From: Gemmatimonadota bacterium
GTDB taxonomy: Bacteria > Gemmatimonadota > Gemmatimonadetes > Longimicrobiales > Gaopeijiaceae
Assembly: GCA_009692205.1 (NCBI GenBank)
Contig: SHZR01000018.1
Coordinates: 1 to 56,299, forward strand
DNA length: 56,299 nucleotides
Direction of reading: 5' to 3'
Shown here: positions 45,892 to 53,017 of the stretch, one piece after another
Layout of the letters: each line of letters starts with the position of its first letter
Numbering within the stretch: the first letter of the stretch is position 1
Position numbers and translations under genes: made by a program
Notes under the pieces: model-generated
Database searches by the model: none
Told to the model about the DNA's origin: nothing
What the model saw: the letters and a program-made list of their open reading frames with translations, nothing else

Positions 45892-47034
45892 CTACTGCGG
45901 TGGGAACCCCGCCGTCGGCATCCTCGGGATGATCCGAAGCGCGTTCTCGAAGTAGACCTTCCGGAGCACGTCGTCCGGAAGCTCTAGGCCGTACAGCTTC
46001 CAGAACGCATGGTAGTCGCGGTAGTAGTCGAAGTACTCGTCCGCAGTCTCGAAGACGCGCCAGTAGTAGGGGTACTCCTCGGGAGCGAACGAGTCCTTCC
46101 CGAAGAGGATGCGGTCGGAGTACTTGATGAAGAACTCGCGTGCGAACCGCGGCTGGCGACCGAGGTCGTAGAGCACCGCGCCCAGCTCGCCCAGCACGTT
46201 GGGATTGCGGTCGAAGATCTCGCCGAGGCGCGCGAGGTCCTGCGTGTGCCACCCCAGGTGCGCGAGCACCCATGTCGTATTCGGGTGCTTCTCGATCATC
46301 CGGTTCCGCTCGGCCATGAGGTCGTCGAAGGGTAGGAAGCGCGACCGGTCGTTGAACTGCCGGTCCGGGAACAGAGCCATCTCGAGCCAGCGCTCGTTCT
46401 GGTAGTCGAGCGGCTCGAAGAACTCGGCCGGATCGCCCGTGTGGACGAACACCGGAATGCCGAGACGTGCCGCGGTTTCCCAGACGATGTCGAGCTCGGG
46501 GTCGTCCATCGCCAGGCGCGTGCCGTCCGCCTTTCTCGTCGACAGCCCGAAGCCCTTCATGATCTCGCCGATGCCGACCGCGCCGGCGCGCACGTCCGCC
46601 TCGAGCTGTGCGGCGATGCGCGCGCCCGAGCCGGGTGAGACGTTGTTCAGGTCGAGGGACGCGAAGAAGACGAAGCGGTCGGCGTAGCCCGCCGCGCGCA
46701 CGGCGTCGATCTGCTGGGTGAGCCTCTCGCCCGAGCTCGGCTGGGCCTGGACCATCACCTGGAGGTTGAGCGCGTTCATGGCGTCCACGACCGGCTGGAT
46801 CGCCGCGGGCGAGGTCAGCCTCGGCGGATGTCCATGGAAGTCCACCACCGGGAACTTGGCGCGCGGGACCTCATGCGCGGGAACCACGAGCGTCGACCGC
46901 GGCTGGTACTCGGTGATGCTGGGAGGAGGGAGCGTCGGCACGCGCGACTGCCGGCTCTGCGCATCGCAGCCCACGGCCGAGAGCGCGAGGGCGAGGAGAA
47001 CGGTGGTCGACAAAGACACGTCGGCGATGCGCAT
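45892..47034 (-). CDS. Amidohydrolase-family lipoprotein (TIM-barrel metal hydrolase)
   Basis: ATG at 47034 is six bases after GGAG. The 380-residue protein has a lipoprotein signal with 'SAVGC' (Cys23). The amidohydrolase-2 (ACMSD-like) barrel shows 'VVDFHGHPPRLTS' (first metal His pair), 'IPVFVHTGDPAEFF', 'TWVLAHLGWHTQDLARL' and 'DRILFGKDSFAPEEY' (the C-terminal acidic residue). Such enzymes hydrolyse or decarboxylate small molecules. The exported location is notable but common in this lineage. It is convergent with the selenoprotein operon, 12 bases away. Confidence 0.87.
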   Translation of the reverse strand: MRIADVSLSTTVLLALALSAVGCDAQSRQSRVPTLPPPSITEYQPRSTLVVPAHEVPRAKFPVVDFHGHPPRLTSPAAIQPVVDAMNALNLQVMVQAQPSSGERLTQQIDAVRAAGYADRFVFFASLDLNNVSPGSGARIAAQLEADVRAGAVGIGEIMKGFGLSTRKADGTRLAMDDPELDIVWETAARLGIPVFVHTGDPAEFFEPLDYQNERWLEMALFPDRQFNDRSRFLPFDDLMAERNRMIEKHPNTTWVLAHLGWHTQDLARLGEIFDRNPNVLGELGAVLYDLGRQPRFAREFFIKYSDRILFGKDSFAPEEYPYYWRVFETADEYFDYYRDYHAFWKLYGLELPDDVLRKVYFENALRIIPRMPTAGFPPQ

Positions 47035-47077
47035 CGTGAACTCCCTCTGCTGTTGTGTTGCTCCTGGCCGGGCGGTG

Positions 47078-47527
47078 CTACACCAACTCCGCTAGGAATG
47101 CCTCGAGGCCGTCCTCGGCCACGACGATCGCGCGTCCGAGCTCTTCATAGAGGGCAGGGGCCGACTCGAGCTGCTTCTGTCGTCCGGCCGCCTCGAGCCG
47201 CTCCGCGATCGAGCGTGCTGGCTCCACTCCGAAGACGCTCAGCGCCCCCTTCATAGTATGCGCCGACATAGTATGCGCCGAGTCGGCGAGCGCCACGGCG
47301 TTCCCCGCGAGGAGAGCTTCTTCGAGCGCGGCCATCATGCTGGGGCGGTCCGCCTTGAATACAGCCACCAGGGTACTCAGCAGCTCGACGTCCGACTCGA
47401 CTCTGGCCATGAGCGCGTCGCGGTCGAACGGCACCGGTGCCTCGGGTACCGCGGGCGCAGTGGGGGAGGCGGGCGCCGCGGGTGCGGCGGGGGGCCGCCC
47501 CTCCCGGCCGCTTCGTCCGGTCAACAT
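47078..47527 (-). CDS. Histidine phosphotransfer (Hpt) domain protein
   Basis: I start at ATG 47527 ('MLTGRSGREGRPP'), leaving the upstream palindromes non-coding. After an Ala/Pro-rich linker (11-32), residues about 33-149 form an Hpt helical bundle: 'FDRDALMARVESDVELLSTL', 'KADRPSMMAALEEALLAGNA' and the phospho-site 'SAHTMKGALSVFG' with His90. A 15-bp tandem duplication has doubled 'SAHTM', so His85 and His90 both occur. There is no kinase domain. It should relay phosphate between a hybrid kinase elsewhere and a response regulator, plausibly the sigma-54 regulator coded divergently 340 bases away. No clear ribosome site is seen. Confidence 0.8.
   Translation of the reverse strand: MLTGRSGREGRPPAAPAAPASPTAPAVPEAPVPFDRDALMARVESDVELLSTLVAVFKADRPSMMAALEEALLAGNAVALADSAHTMSAHTMKGALSVFGVEPARSIAERLEAAGRQKQLESAPALYEELGRAIVVAEDGLEAFLAELV
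47252..47281. repeat. 15-bp perfect tandem duplication in the Hpt active site
   Basis: CATAGTATGCGCCGA occurs twice in a row (47252-47266 and 47267-47281). On the coding strand it duplicates five codons (SAHTM) over the phospho-accepting His, keeping the frame. Confidence 0.95.
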
Positions 47528-47542
47528 GTCCGGATCGGCCAG

Positions 47543-47596
47543 GGCGACCGACGACACCGTCGGTCGCCAAAAGCGCCAAAACGTTTCTATGAAACG
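47543..47596. promoter_or_regulatory. Two palindromes upstream of the sigma-54 promoter (candidate activator sites)
   Basis: GGCGACCGACG (47543-47553) and CGTCGGTCGCC (47558-47568) make a perfect 11-bp inverted repeat. CGTTTC-TAT-GAAACG (47582-47596) is a second perfect dyad. They lie roughly 90 and 55 bases before the predicted start at 47644, where NtrC-type activators often bind. Which protein binds them is inferred. Confidence 0.55.
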
Positions 47597-47617
47597 ACTT
47601 ATGGAGGTGTGAGCTCG

Positions 47618-47633
47618 TGGCACCGCGATTGCG
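47618..47633 (+). promoter_or_regulatory. Sigma-54 (-24/-12) promoter
   Basis: TGGCACCGCGATTGCG matches the sigma-54 consensus TGGCAC-N5-TTGC exactly, with GG (47619-47620) and GC (47631-47632) separated by the required 10 bases. The expected start is about 47644. It faces the NtrC-type regulator gene, but a complete terminator lies between them. Confidence 0.85.
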
Positions 47634-47643
47634 TTATAGAGAC

Positions 47644-47817
47644 GGGGAAAGAGAAACGACGAGCTTGGGCCGCGGGGTCTTCCTTCAGCAAGACACCGAG
47701 TTGAATCCCCCCAGGGCTGGCCCCGTGGCCCGAGCTCACAACATGAGGGTGCCGCCACCCCCCCAAGATGTTGGTGGCCCCATCGAGGCCCTGCGGCTCA
47801 CGCCGCAGGGCCTTTTT
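47644..47817 (+). ncRNA. Candidate sigma-54-dependent structured small RNA (~174 nt)
   Basis: The unit runs from the -24/-12 promoter to an intrinsic terminator and has no convincing reading frame. Foldable parts: GAGCTTGGGCC (47661-47671) with GGCCCGAGCTC (47727-47737; one U-G), enclosing GTCTT/AAGAC (about 47677-47693); then CAACAT (47738-47743) with ATGTTG (47768-47773), enclosing GGGTG/CACCC; then the terminator. Unpaired C-rich runs (about 47707-47712 and 47758-47764) could pair with G-rich ribosome sites. It might instead be a 5' leader/attenuator of the regulator gene that starts at 47867. Ends are predicted, not mapped. Confidence 0.65.
47787..47817 (+). terminator. Intrinsic terminator of the small RNA
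   Basis: GGCCCTGCGGC (47787-47797), loop TCAC, GCCGCAGGGCC (47802-47812): a perfect 11-bp GC-rich stem followed by TTTTT (47813-47817). Confidence 0.92.
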
Positions 47818-47866
47818 GCTTTCGCCATCCTTGCGGTCGGGCGCCGACTTGGGTGAGAGTGTCGCG

Positions 47867-49300
47867 ATGGAGACCCGCGACACGCCCGTGATCTCGGTGC
47901 TGGTTGCCGACGACGACACGGACCAGAGGGTCCTGCTCGAGCGCATCCTCGAGGAGGCCGAGTGGGCCGAGCATCGTGTCACAGCGGTCTCGGATGGCCG
48001 CGCGGCACTGGCTGCGCTCCGGGAGCACGTGTTCGACGTCGTGCTCCTCGACCTGAGCATGCCCGGTCTCGACGGCTTGGAGGTCCTGGTGTCGATCGCC
48101 GACGATCCTCACCGGCCCCAGGTCATCTTCGTATCGGGAACGGGCACCGTCGCTACGGCCACGCGTGCGATGAAGCTCGGCGCGTACGACTTCGTGGAGA
48201 AGCCGGTCCGCGCCGAGCGCCTCGTCGCGCTCGTCTGGAAGGCCGCGGAGGCGCGTGCCGCCATTTCGAAGTCCGAGCGCCTAGAAGCGGTGGTCGAGCG
48301 CGAGGGGCGCGGGCCCGAGATCGTGACGGCGGACCCCCGATTCCTCAAGGCGCTCGAGTTGGTCGACAAGGTCGCCGCCTCCGACGTGTCGGTGCTCGTC
48401 GTCGGGGAGTCCGGCACCGGGAAGGAGCTCGTCGCGCGCGAGCTGCATCAGCGCTCGGCGCGCCGATCTCAGCCTCTTGTGGCGCTGAACTGCGCGGCGG
48501 TCGCGGAGACGCTCGCGGAGTCCGAGTTGTTCGGTCACGAGAAGGGCGCGTTCACCGGTGCGGGTGTTCGGAAGATCGGCCTGCTCGAGCTCGCCGACGG
48601 CGGGACGCTCCTCCTCGACGAGATCGGCGACCTCGCGCAGCCCTTGCAGGCGAAGCTCCTCCGTGTTCTCGAGACGAAGCACTTCCGTCGCGTCGGAGGC
48701 GTGAAGGAACTCCCCACGGACTTCCGCCTCGTGTCCGCCACGAACCGCCCGCTGGACGACCTCGTCGCGCGCGACGTGTTTCGCAGAGACCTGTTCTACC
48801 GCATCAACGCGGTCGTCATGAGCCTTCCGCCTCTGCGGGAGCGGCCGGGAGACGTGCCGCTCCTGACGCAACGCTTCCTGGAGGAGTTCCGACCGGGGGA
48901 GTTCGGCGCGTGGACCATCGCTCCGGAGGCCATGGCGCTTCTGGAGGGTTACCCCTGGCCGGGCAAAGTGCGTGAGCTTCGCAATGTGATCGAGCGCGCG
49001 ACGCTCCTCGCCCAGGGGCGCACGATCCGCGCGTCGGATCTGGGGACGGCGTTCGTGACGGCGGGGCCGACACAGGGCACGCCGACACAGAGCACTCCGA
49101 CACAGAGCACTCCGACACAGCCGGGCCTGCCGTCGCTCAACCTGGACGAACTGGAGCGCCTCGCGATCACGCAGGCGCTCGATCGGACCGACTGGCACCA
49201 AGGGACTCGCCGCGGAGACCCTCGGAGTTTCGCCTCGGACGCTCCATCGCAAGATCAGGAGCCTGGGTCTCACGCGCCCGCGCTGATGCATCGATCATGA
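47867..49300 (+). CDS. Sigma-54-dependent response regulator (NtrC family) with frameshifted DNA-binding end
   Basis: From ATG 47867: a receiver domain (1-120) with acidic 'DDD' (15-17), phospho-acceptor Asp62 and Lys112; an AAA+ domain with Walker A 'GESGTGKE' (180-187), the sigma-54 contact loop 'GAFTGA' (227-232), Walker B 'GGTLLLDEIG' and 'PWPGKVRELRNVIE'; a linker with PTQ(S/G)T repeats; then the start of a Fis-type HTH, 'ELERLAITQALDRTDWHQG'. The frame then runs into unrelated residues to 49300. One base fewer near GGG 49202-49204 restores 'LAAETLGVSPRTLHRKIRSL' and a stop at 49284-49286, a normal family ending. So the HTH is lost here, or there is a one-base sequence error. It probably receives phosphate from an Hpt. 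Confidence 0.88.
   Translation: METRDTPVISVLVADDDTDQRVLLERILEEAEWAEHRVTAVSDGRAALAALREHVFDVVLLDLSMPGLDGLEVLVSIADDPHRPQVIFVSGTGTVATATRAMKLGAYDFVEKPVRAERLVALVWKAAEARAAISKSERLEAVVEREGRGPEIVTADPRFLKALELVDKVAASDVSVLVVGESGTGKELVARELHQRSARRSQPLVALNCAAVAETLAESELFGHEKGAFTGAGVRKIGLLELADGGTLLLDEIGDLAQPLQAKLLRVLETKHFRRVGGVKELPTDFRLVSATNRPLDDLVARDVFRRDLFYRINAVVMSLPPLRERPGDVPLLTQRFLEEFRPGEFGAWTIAPEAMALLEGYPWPGKVRELRNVIERATLLAQGRTIRASDLGTAFVTAGPTQGTPTQSTPTQSTPTQPGLPSLNLDELERLAITQALDRTDWHQGTRRGDPRSFASDAPSQDQEPGSHAPALMHRS
49067..49122 (+). repeat. 15-bp tandem repeats in the regulator linker
   Basis: CCGACACAGAGCACT-like 15-bp units repeat about 3.6 times (unit starts 49067, 49082, 49097, 49112), coding PTQGT-PTQST-PTQST-PTQ. 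It lengthens the flexible linker between the AAA+ and HTH domains without changing frame. Confidence 0.9.
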
Positions 49301-50148
49301 CCGACACCCACTCCAAGCGAACGAGCTTCCAGGGCGCGCTCGGCGCGTTCAGTGAAGAGGCGGTCCGCATCCTGGTGCCCGGATCGACCCCCGTCCCGCG
49401 CCCGACGTTCGAGGCGGTGGTGCGCGCCGTGGAGGGCGGCGAGGATCCGTGGGGTGTGGTGGCGGTCGAGAACACGCTCGCGGGTGCGGTCGCGGAAGCC
49501 TACGACGCGCTGGAAGCCGGCGATGTCTCGGTCGTAGGCGAGGTCGCGATCCCGATCCGGCACTGCCTGCTCGGCGTGAAGGGTGCGGTCATCGAGCGCC
49601 TGCGCGAGGCGCGCTCGCACCCGGTCGCGCTCTCGCAGTGCAAAGGCTTCTTCGCTCGCCATCCCTCGATCCGCGCTCAATCCGTCTACGACACGGCGGG
49701 CGCCGCTCAGGAGGTCGCCGCGGCCGGAGTCCCGACGGTGGCGGCGATCGCTTCCCGCCGCGCGGGCGAGCGCTACGGGCTCGAAGTCCTGGAGGCGGAT
49801 CTCCAAGACCGAGACGACAACCAGACGCGGTTCTATCTGATCGCGCGCCAGGGAGGCTCGCCCAAGTCGGGTCCCTTCAAGACGGCGTGCGTCGCCGAGC
49901 TCGAGAATCGCCCCGGCTCGCTACACCAACTCCTGGGCGTGTTCGCGGCCCGCGGCCTCGACCTTTCGCACGTCGCGTCGCGTCCGGCGCCCTCGCCCTG
50001 GACGTATCGATTCATCTTGGAGTTCGGCCACGCCACGACGGCCGAGGCGGCCGAAGCGATCGCCGAGGCGAAGACGCTCTCGGCGAGCCTCCTGGTCCTC
50101 GGAACGTTCCCGGCCTGGCGCGGCGGGGCAGTTCCGCCGGCCCCGTAG
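49297..50148 (+). CDS. pheA: Prephenate dehydratase with ACT domain
   Basis: A 283-residue monofunctional enzyme. The dehydratase domain has 'SFQGALGAFSEEA' (10-22), 'GVVAVENTLAGAVAEAYD', 'HPVALSQCKGFF' and the catalytic 'DDNQTRFYLIA' motif with Thr-Arg-Phe. The C-terminal ACT domain contains 'ELENRPGSLHQLLGVFAARG' and 'LSHVASRPAP', the site where phenylalanine gives feedback inhibition. It makes phenylpyruvate from prephenate for phenylalanine synthesis. There is no chorismate mutase domain. Its ATG lies just after the true end of the regulator gene, and the leu operon follows. Confidence 0.93.
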   Translation: MTDTHSKRTSFQGALGAFSEEAVRILVPGSTPVPRPTFEAVVRAVEGGEDPWGVVAVENTLAGAVAEAYDALEAGDVSVVGEVAIPIRHCLLGVKGAVIERLREARSHPVALSQCKGFFARHPSIRAQSVYDTAGAAQEVAAAGVPTVAAIASRRAGERYGLEVLEADLQDRDDNQTRFYLIARQGGSPKSGPFKTACVAELENRPGSLHQLLGVFAARGLDLSHVASRPAPSPWTYRFILEFGHATTAEAAEAIAEAKTLSASLLVLGTFPAWRGGAVPPAP

Positions 50149-50173
50149 AGCGCCTCACTCTTCAGCGTGGGCC

Positions 50174-50203
50174 TTGACGCCCCACGGCGCCTGCGGTAAC
50201 AAT
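50174..50203 (+). promoter_or_regulatory. Promoter of the leu operon
   Basis: -35 TTGACG (50174-50179) and -10 AACAAT (50198-50203; 18-bp spacing; TAACAA at 17 bp is an alternative). The start would be at about 50209-50211, right at the ATG of the leader peptide, so the leader would be translated from a leaderless end. Confidence 0.5.
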
Positions 50204-50210
50204 CCACACC

Positions 50211-50321
50211 ATGCTGATGAATACCTTGGCGATCGGCCTCCTGCTTTCGGGCGCGCTCCGACTTCTCGGGCTCCTTACGGAGCTTGACCAGCGGGCCTGC
50301 CAAGGCGTTCGGACGAGGTAA
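50211..50321 (+). CDS. leuL: Leucine-rich leader peptide of the leuABCD attenuator
   Basis: A 36-codon frame, ATG 50211 to TAA 50319-50321, starting 'MLMNTLAIGLLLSGALRLLG' and then 'LLTELD'. Eleven of 36 codons are leucine (CTC, CTT, CTG, TTG), eight of them between codons 10 and 22. It is followed by a perfect intrinsic terminator and then leuA. This is the classic layout for ribosome-mediated attenuation: stalling at Leu codons when charged tRNA-Leu is scarce lets an antiterminator form. No ribosome site is present, in keeping with a start at the transcript end. Confidence 0.85.
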   Translation: MLMNTLAIGLLLSGALRLLGLLTELDQRACQGVRTR

Positions 50322-50376
50322 GAGAGACCGAAGACGACCTTCCGGCGGCGGGCCCCCCAAGGCCCGCCGCTTTTTT
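50224..50376 (+). promoter_or_regulatory. Leucine attenuator (competing hairpins)
   Basis: Three exclusive pairings can be drawn. 1:2: CCTTGGC (50224-50230) with GCCAAGG (50299-50305). 2:3 antiterminator: GGGCCTGCC (50293-50301) with GGCGGGCCC (50347-50355), one G-U. 3:4 terminator at 50345-50370. Pairing 2:3 overlaps both others, as in known amino-acid operon attenuators. Confidence 0.75.
50345..50376 (+). terminator. Intrinsic terminator between leuL and leuA
   Basis: GCGGCGGGCC (50345-50354), loop CCCCAA, GGCCCGCCGC (50361-50370), then TTTTTT (50371-50376). A perfect 10-bp GC stem with six T residues, 25 bases before leuA. Confidence 0.95.
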
Positions 50377-50401
50377 CGTGCATCCAACCAGGAAGACTAC
50401 G

Positions 50402-51955
50402 ATGGCTCGCATCACGGTGTTCGACACGACGCTGAGGGACGGGGAGCAGTCCCCGGGCTCGAGCATGACCGCGCCGGAGAAGCTTCGGCTCGGGCACGAG
50501 CTCGCAGAGCTGGGTGTCGACGTGCTCGAGGCGGGCTTCGCGGCGAGCTCGCCGGAAGACGCGGAGTCGATCCTTGCGATTGCACGTGAGGTGAAGGGCC
50601 CGGTGATCGCGGCGCTGGCGCGGTCGACGCGCGGGGACATCGAGCGAGCGGCGGCATCGTTGGAGCCGGCGGCCAAGGCGCGCATCCACGTCTTCATCGC
50701 CACCTCGGACATCCACCTGGCCAGGAAGCTCAACATCACGCGGGAGGAGTGCCTGACGCAGGCCGCCGCGGCCGTGGAGATCGCGCGGGGATACGTCGAC
50801 GACGTCGAGTTCAGCGCCGAGGATGCGATGCGCAGCGACCTCGACTTTCTGACCGAGGTCGTGAGGGTGGCGGTCGCGGCGGGCGCGACCACGATCAACA
50901 TTCCGGATACCGTCGGCTACGCCCTGCCGCACGAGATCGCACACACGTTCAGGACGCTGGCGAGCCGCGTGCCTGACCTCTCCAAGTGCGTGCTCAGCGC
51001 CCACTGCCACGACGACCTCGGCCTCGCGGTCGCGAATTCGTTGGCGGCGATCGAGGCCGGGGCGCGGCAGGTCGAGTGCACCATCAACGGCATCGGTGAG
51101 CGCGCGGGCAACGCCTCCCTCGAGGAGATTGTCATGGCGCTCAAGGTCCGCGGCGACAGCCTGGGCTACGAGACTGGCATCCACACGGAGCGCATCTATC
51201 GCACGAGCCGCCTGCTGTCGTACCTGACGGGCATCGAGCCGCAGCCCAACAAGGCTATCGTCGGACGCAACGCGTTCGCGCACGAGGCGGGCATCCACCA
51301 ACACGGCATGATCAGCGACCGTCGCACGTACGAGATCATGACGCCCGAGATGGTGGGTGCGCCCGGCACCGAGCTCGTGCTCGGCAAGCACTCCGGACGC
51401 CACGGGCTCGAGGCCCGATACGAGGCCCTTGGCTATTCGCTCACGCCTGAGCAGCTGAAGCGCGTCACGCACGACTTCAAGGCCCTCGCCGATCGCAAGA
51501 AGACGGTGCTCGACGAGGATCTGATCTCGATTCTCCACCATGGCGTGATGGAGGACGTCCCCGAGCTCTTCCGGCTCACATCGCTCGACGTGCATTGCGG
51601 CGGTGAGGTCTCGGACGCGACTGTGGAGGTCCTCACGGCAGGGAAGACGCTCAAGGGGCGCGGCAAGGGAGACGGTCCCATCGCCGCGGCCTTCGCGGCG
51701 ATGGAGTCCGTCCTCGACTACAGGATCGTGCTCGAACGCTTTACGATTCGCGCCGCGACTCCGGGTCAGGACGCGGTGGGCGAGGTCGCGATCGAGGCGC
51801 GCGTCGACGGGCACACGTTTACGGGTCGCGGCGCGCATACCGACGTCGTACGCGCTTCCGCCGAGGCCTTGCTGCATGCGGTCAACAAAGCGGCGGCCGC
51901 GCGCTCGCTCGAGGCGAGTCATTTGGTCGCGACTTCTGACTCTGGGGGGGTTTGA
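50402..51955 (+). CDS. leuA: 2-isopropylmalate synthase
   Basis: ATG at 50402 has AGGA eight bases upstream. The 517-residue enzyme has the HMGL-like barrel with 'FDTTLRDGEQSPGSSM' (metal-binding Asp), 'SAHCHDDLGLAVANSLAAIE' (metal-binding HxH) and 'NGIGERAGNASLEEIVM', and the C-terminal LeuA allosteric domain (about 385-517) for leucine feedback. It condenses acetyl-CoA with 2-oxoisovalerate, the first leucine-specific step. It is controlled by the attenuator upstream. leuB starts right after the stop. Confidence 0.96.
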   Translation: MARITVFDTTLRDGEQSPGSSMTAPEKLRLGHELAELGVDVLEAGFAASSPEDAESILAIAREVKGPVIAALARSTRGDIERAAASLEPAAKARIHVFIATSDIHLARKLNITREECLTQAAAAVEIARGYVDDVEFSAEDAMRSDLDFLTEVVRVAVAAGATTINIPDTVGYALPHEIAHTFRTLASRVPDLSKCVLSAHCHDDLGLAVANSLAAIEAGARQVECTINGIGERAGNASLEEIVMALKVRGDSLGYETGIHTERIYRTSRLLSYLTGIEPQPNKAIVGRNAFAHEAGIHQHGMISDRRTYEIMTPEMVGAPGTELVLGKHSGRHGLEARYEALGYSLTPEQLKRVTHDFKALADRKKTVLDEDLISILHHGVMEDVPELFRLTSLDVHCGGEVSDATVEVLTAGKTLKGRGKGDGPIAAAFAAMESVLDYRIVLERFTIRAATPGQDAVGEVAIEARVDGHTFTGRGAHTDVVRASAEALLHAVNKAAAARSLEASHLVATSDSGGV

Positions 51956-53017
51956 GTGGCTCAGTTGCATGTAGTGTCGCTTCCTGGTGACGGGATCGGG
52001 CCCGAGGTCACGCGTGCCGCGATGCAGGTTCTCGAGACGGTCGCTTCCCGGTTCGGTCACGAGCTCTCGGTGGAGGAGCACCAGGCGGGGTGGTGCGCGT
52101 ACGAGTCTACCGGGACTCCGCTTCCGGACTCGACGCTCGCAGCCTGCGTTCGGGGGCCCGCGGTCTTTCTCGGCGCGGTGGGCGACCCCCGCGCGGACGG
52201 CCTACCGCCGGGCAAGCGGCCTGAAGCGGCGCTGCTGAAGCTCCGCTCCACGCTTGGATGCTTCGCCAACCTGCGGCCCGCGCGCGTCGACGAGGAGCTC
52301 GTCGACATGTCCGCGCTCAAGCGCGAGATCGCCGCGGGGTGCGACATGGTGATCGTGCGCGAGCTCACGGGCGGTCTCTACTACGGGCAGCCGAGAAGCA
52401 GGGACGCCGACCGCGCGGTGAACACGTTGGTCTATACCAAGGCGGAGGTCGAGCGCGTGGCGAAGGTCGCGTTCGATCTGGCGCATGGCCGGCGCCGCCA
52501 CGTCACGTCGGTCGACAAGGCCAACGTGCTCGAGGTCTCGCAGCTCTGGCGCGCCGTGGTGGAGGAAGTCGCGAAGGGTTACCCCGACGTGAAGCTCGAC
52601 CACATGTTCGTCGACCGCGCCGCGATGGAGCTCGTGACGGCGCCGAAGCAATTCGACGTGATCCTCACCGAGAACCTGTTCGGCGACATCCTCAGCGACG
52701 AAGCCTCGGCCATGTGCGGGTCGCTGGGCCTGCTTGCCTCCGCGAGCGTGGGCGGCAAGGTCGGCCTGTACGAGCCGGTGCACGGCTCCGCCCCCGACAT
52801 CGCGGGTAAGGGGATCGCCAATCCGATCGCGGCGATCCGTTCGGCAGCGCTGATGCTCTCCTACAGCTTCTCGCTGCACGCCGAGGCGGCCGCGGTGGAG
52901 CGCGCGGTGAGCAAGGCGCTCGCCGATGGTCTCAGGACGGCCGATCTGGTTCCGCGAGGGATGGCTTCGGTCTCGACGACGACATTCGCAAACGCAGTCG
53001 CAGAGGCGGTGAAATGA
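51956..53017 (+). CDS. leuB: 3-isopropylmalate dehydrogenase
   Basis: GTG at 51956 directly follows the leuA stop. The 353 residues contain '[10 protein letters not shown]' at the N-terminus, '[18 protein letters not shown]' (substrate-binding Arg residues), '[16 protein letters not shown]', '[15 protein letters not shown]', and '[20 protein letters not shown]' with the metal-binding Asp residues, then '[18 protein letters not shown]' for NAD. It oxidatively decarboxylates 3-isopropylmalate. It overlaps leuC by four bases. Confidence 0.96.
   Translation: MAQLHVVSLPGDGIGPEVTRAAMQVLETVASRFGHELSVEEHQAGWCAYESTGTPLPDSTLAACVRGPAVFLGAVGDPRADGLPPGKRPEAALLKLRSTLGCFANLRPARVDEELVDMSALKREIAAGCDMVIVRELTGGLYYGQPRSRDADRAVNTLVYTKAEVERVAKVAFDLAHGRRRHVTSVDKANVLEVSQLWRAVVEEVAKGYPDVKLDHMFVDRAAMELVTAPKQFDVILTENLFGDILSDEASAMCGSLGLLASASVGGKVGLYEPVHGSAPDIAGKGIANPIAAIRSAALMLSYSFSLHAEAAAVERAVSKALADGLRTADLVPRGMASVSTTTFANAVAEAVK

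Noticed and set aside
47528-47758. N-terminal extension of the Hpt protein upstream of 47527
   Set aside because: It would translate through two perfect palindromes and the sigma-54 promoter region and looks like random sequence.
47743-47866. Small protein gene starting at ATG 47743 and running to the regulator
   Set aside because: Its frame crosses a perfect intrinsic terminator, has no ribosome site, and no recognisable composition.
50149-50401. T-box or leucine riboswitch before leuA
   Set aside because: No T-box bulge or specifier layout is seen, while a Leu-rich reading frame and competing hairpins explain the region as ribosome-mediated attenuation.
50162-52081. Open frame of about 640 codons opposite leuL-leuA
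   Set aside because: Antisense of leuA and the attenuator, with no recognisable domain.
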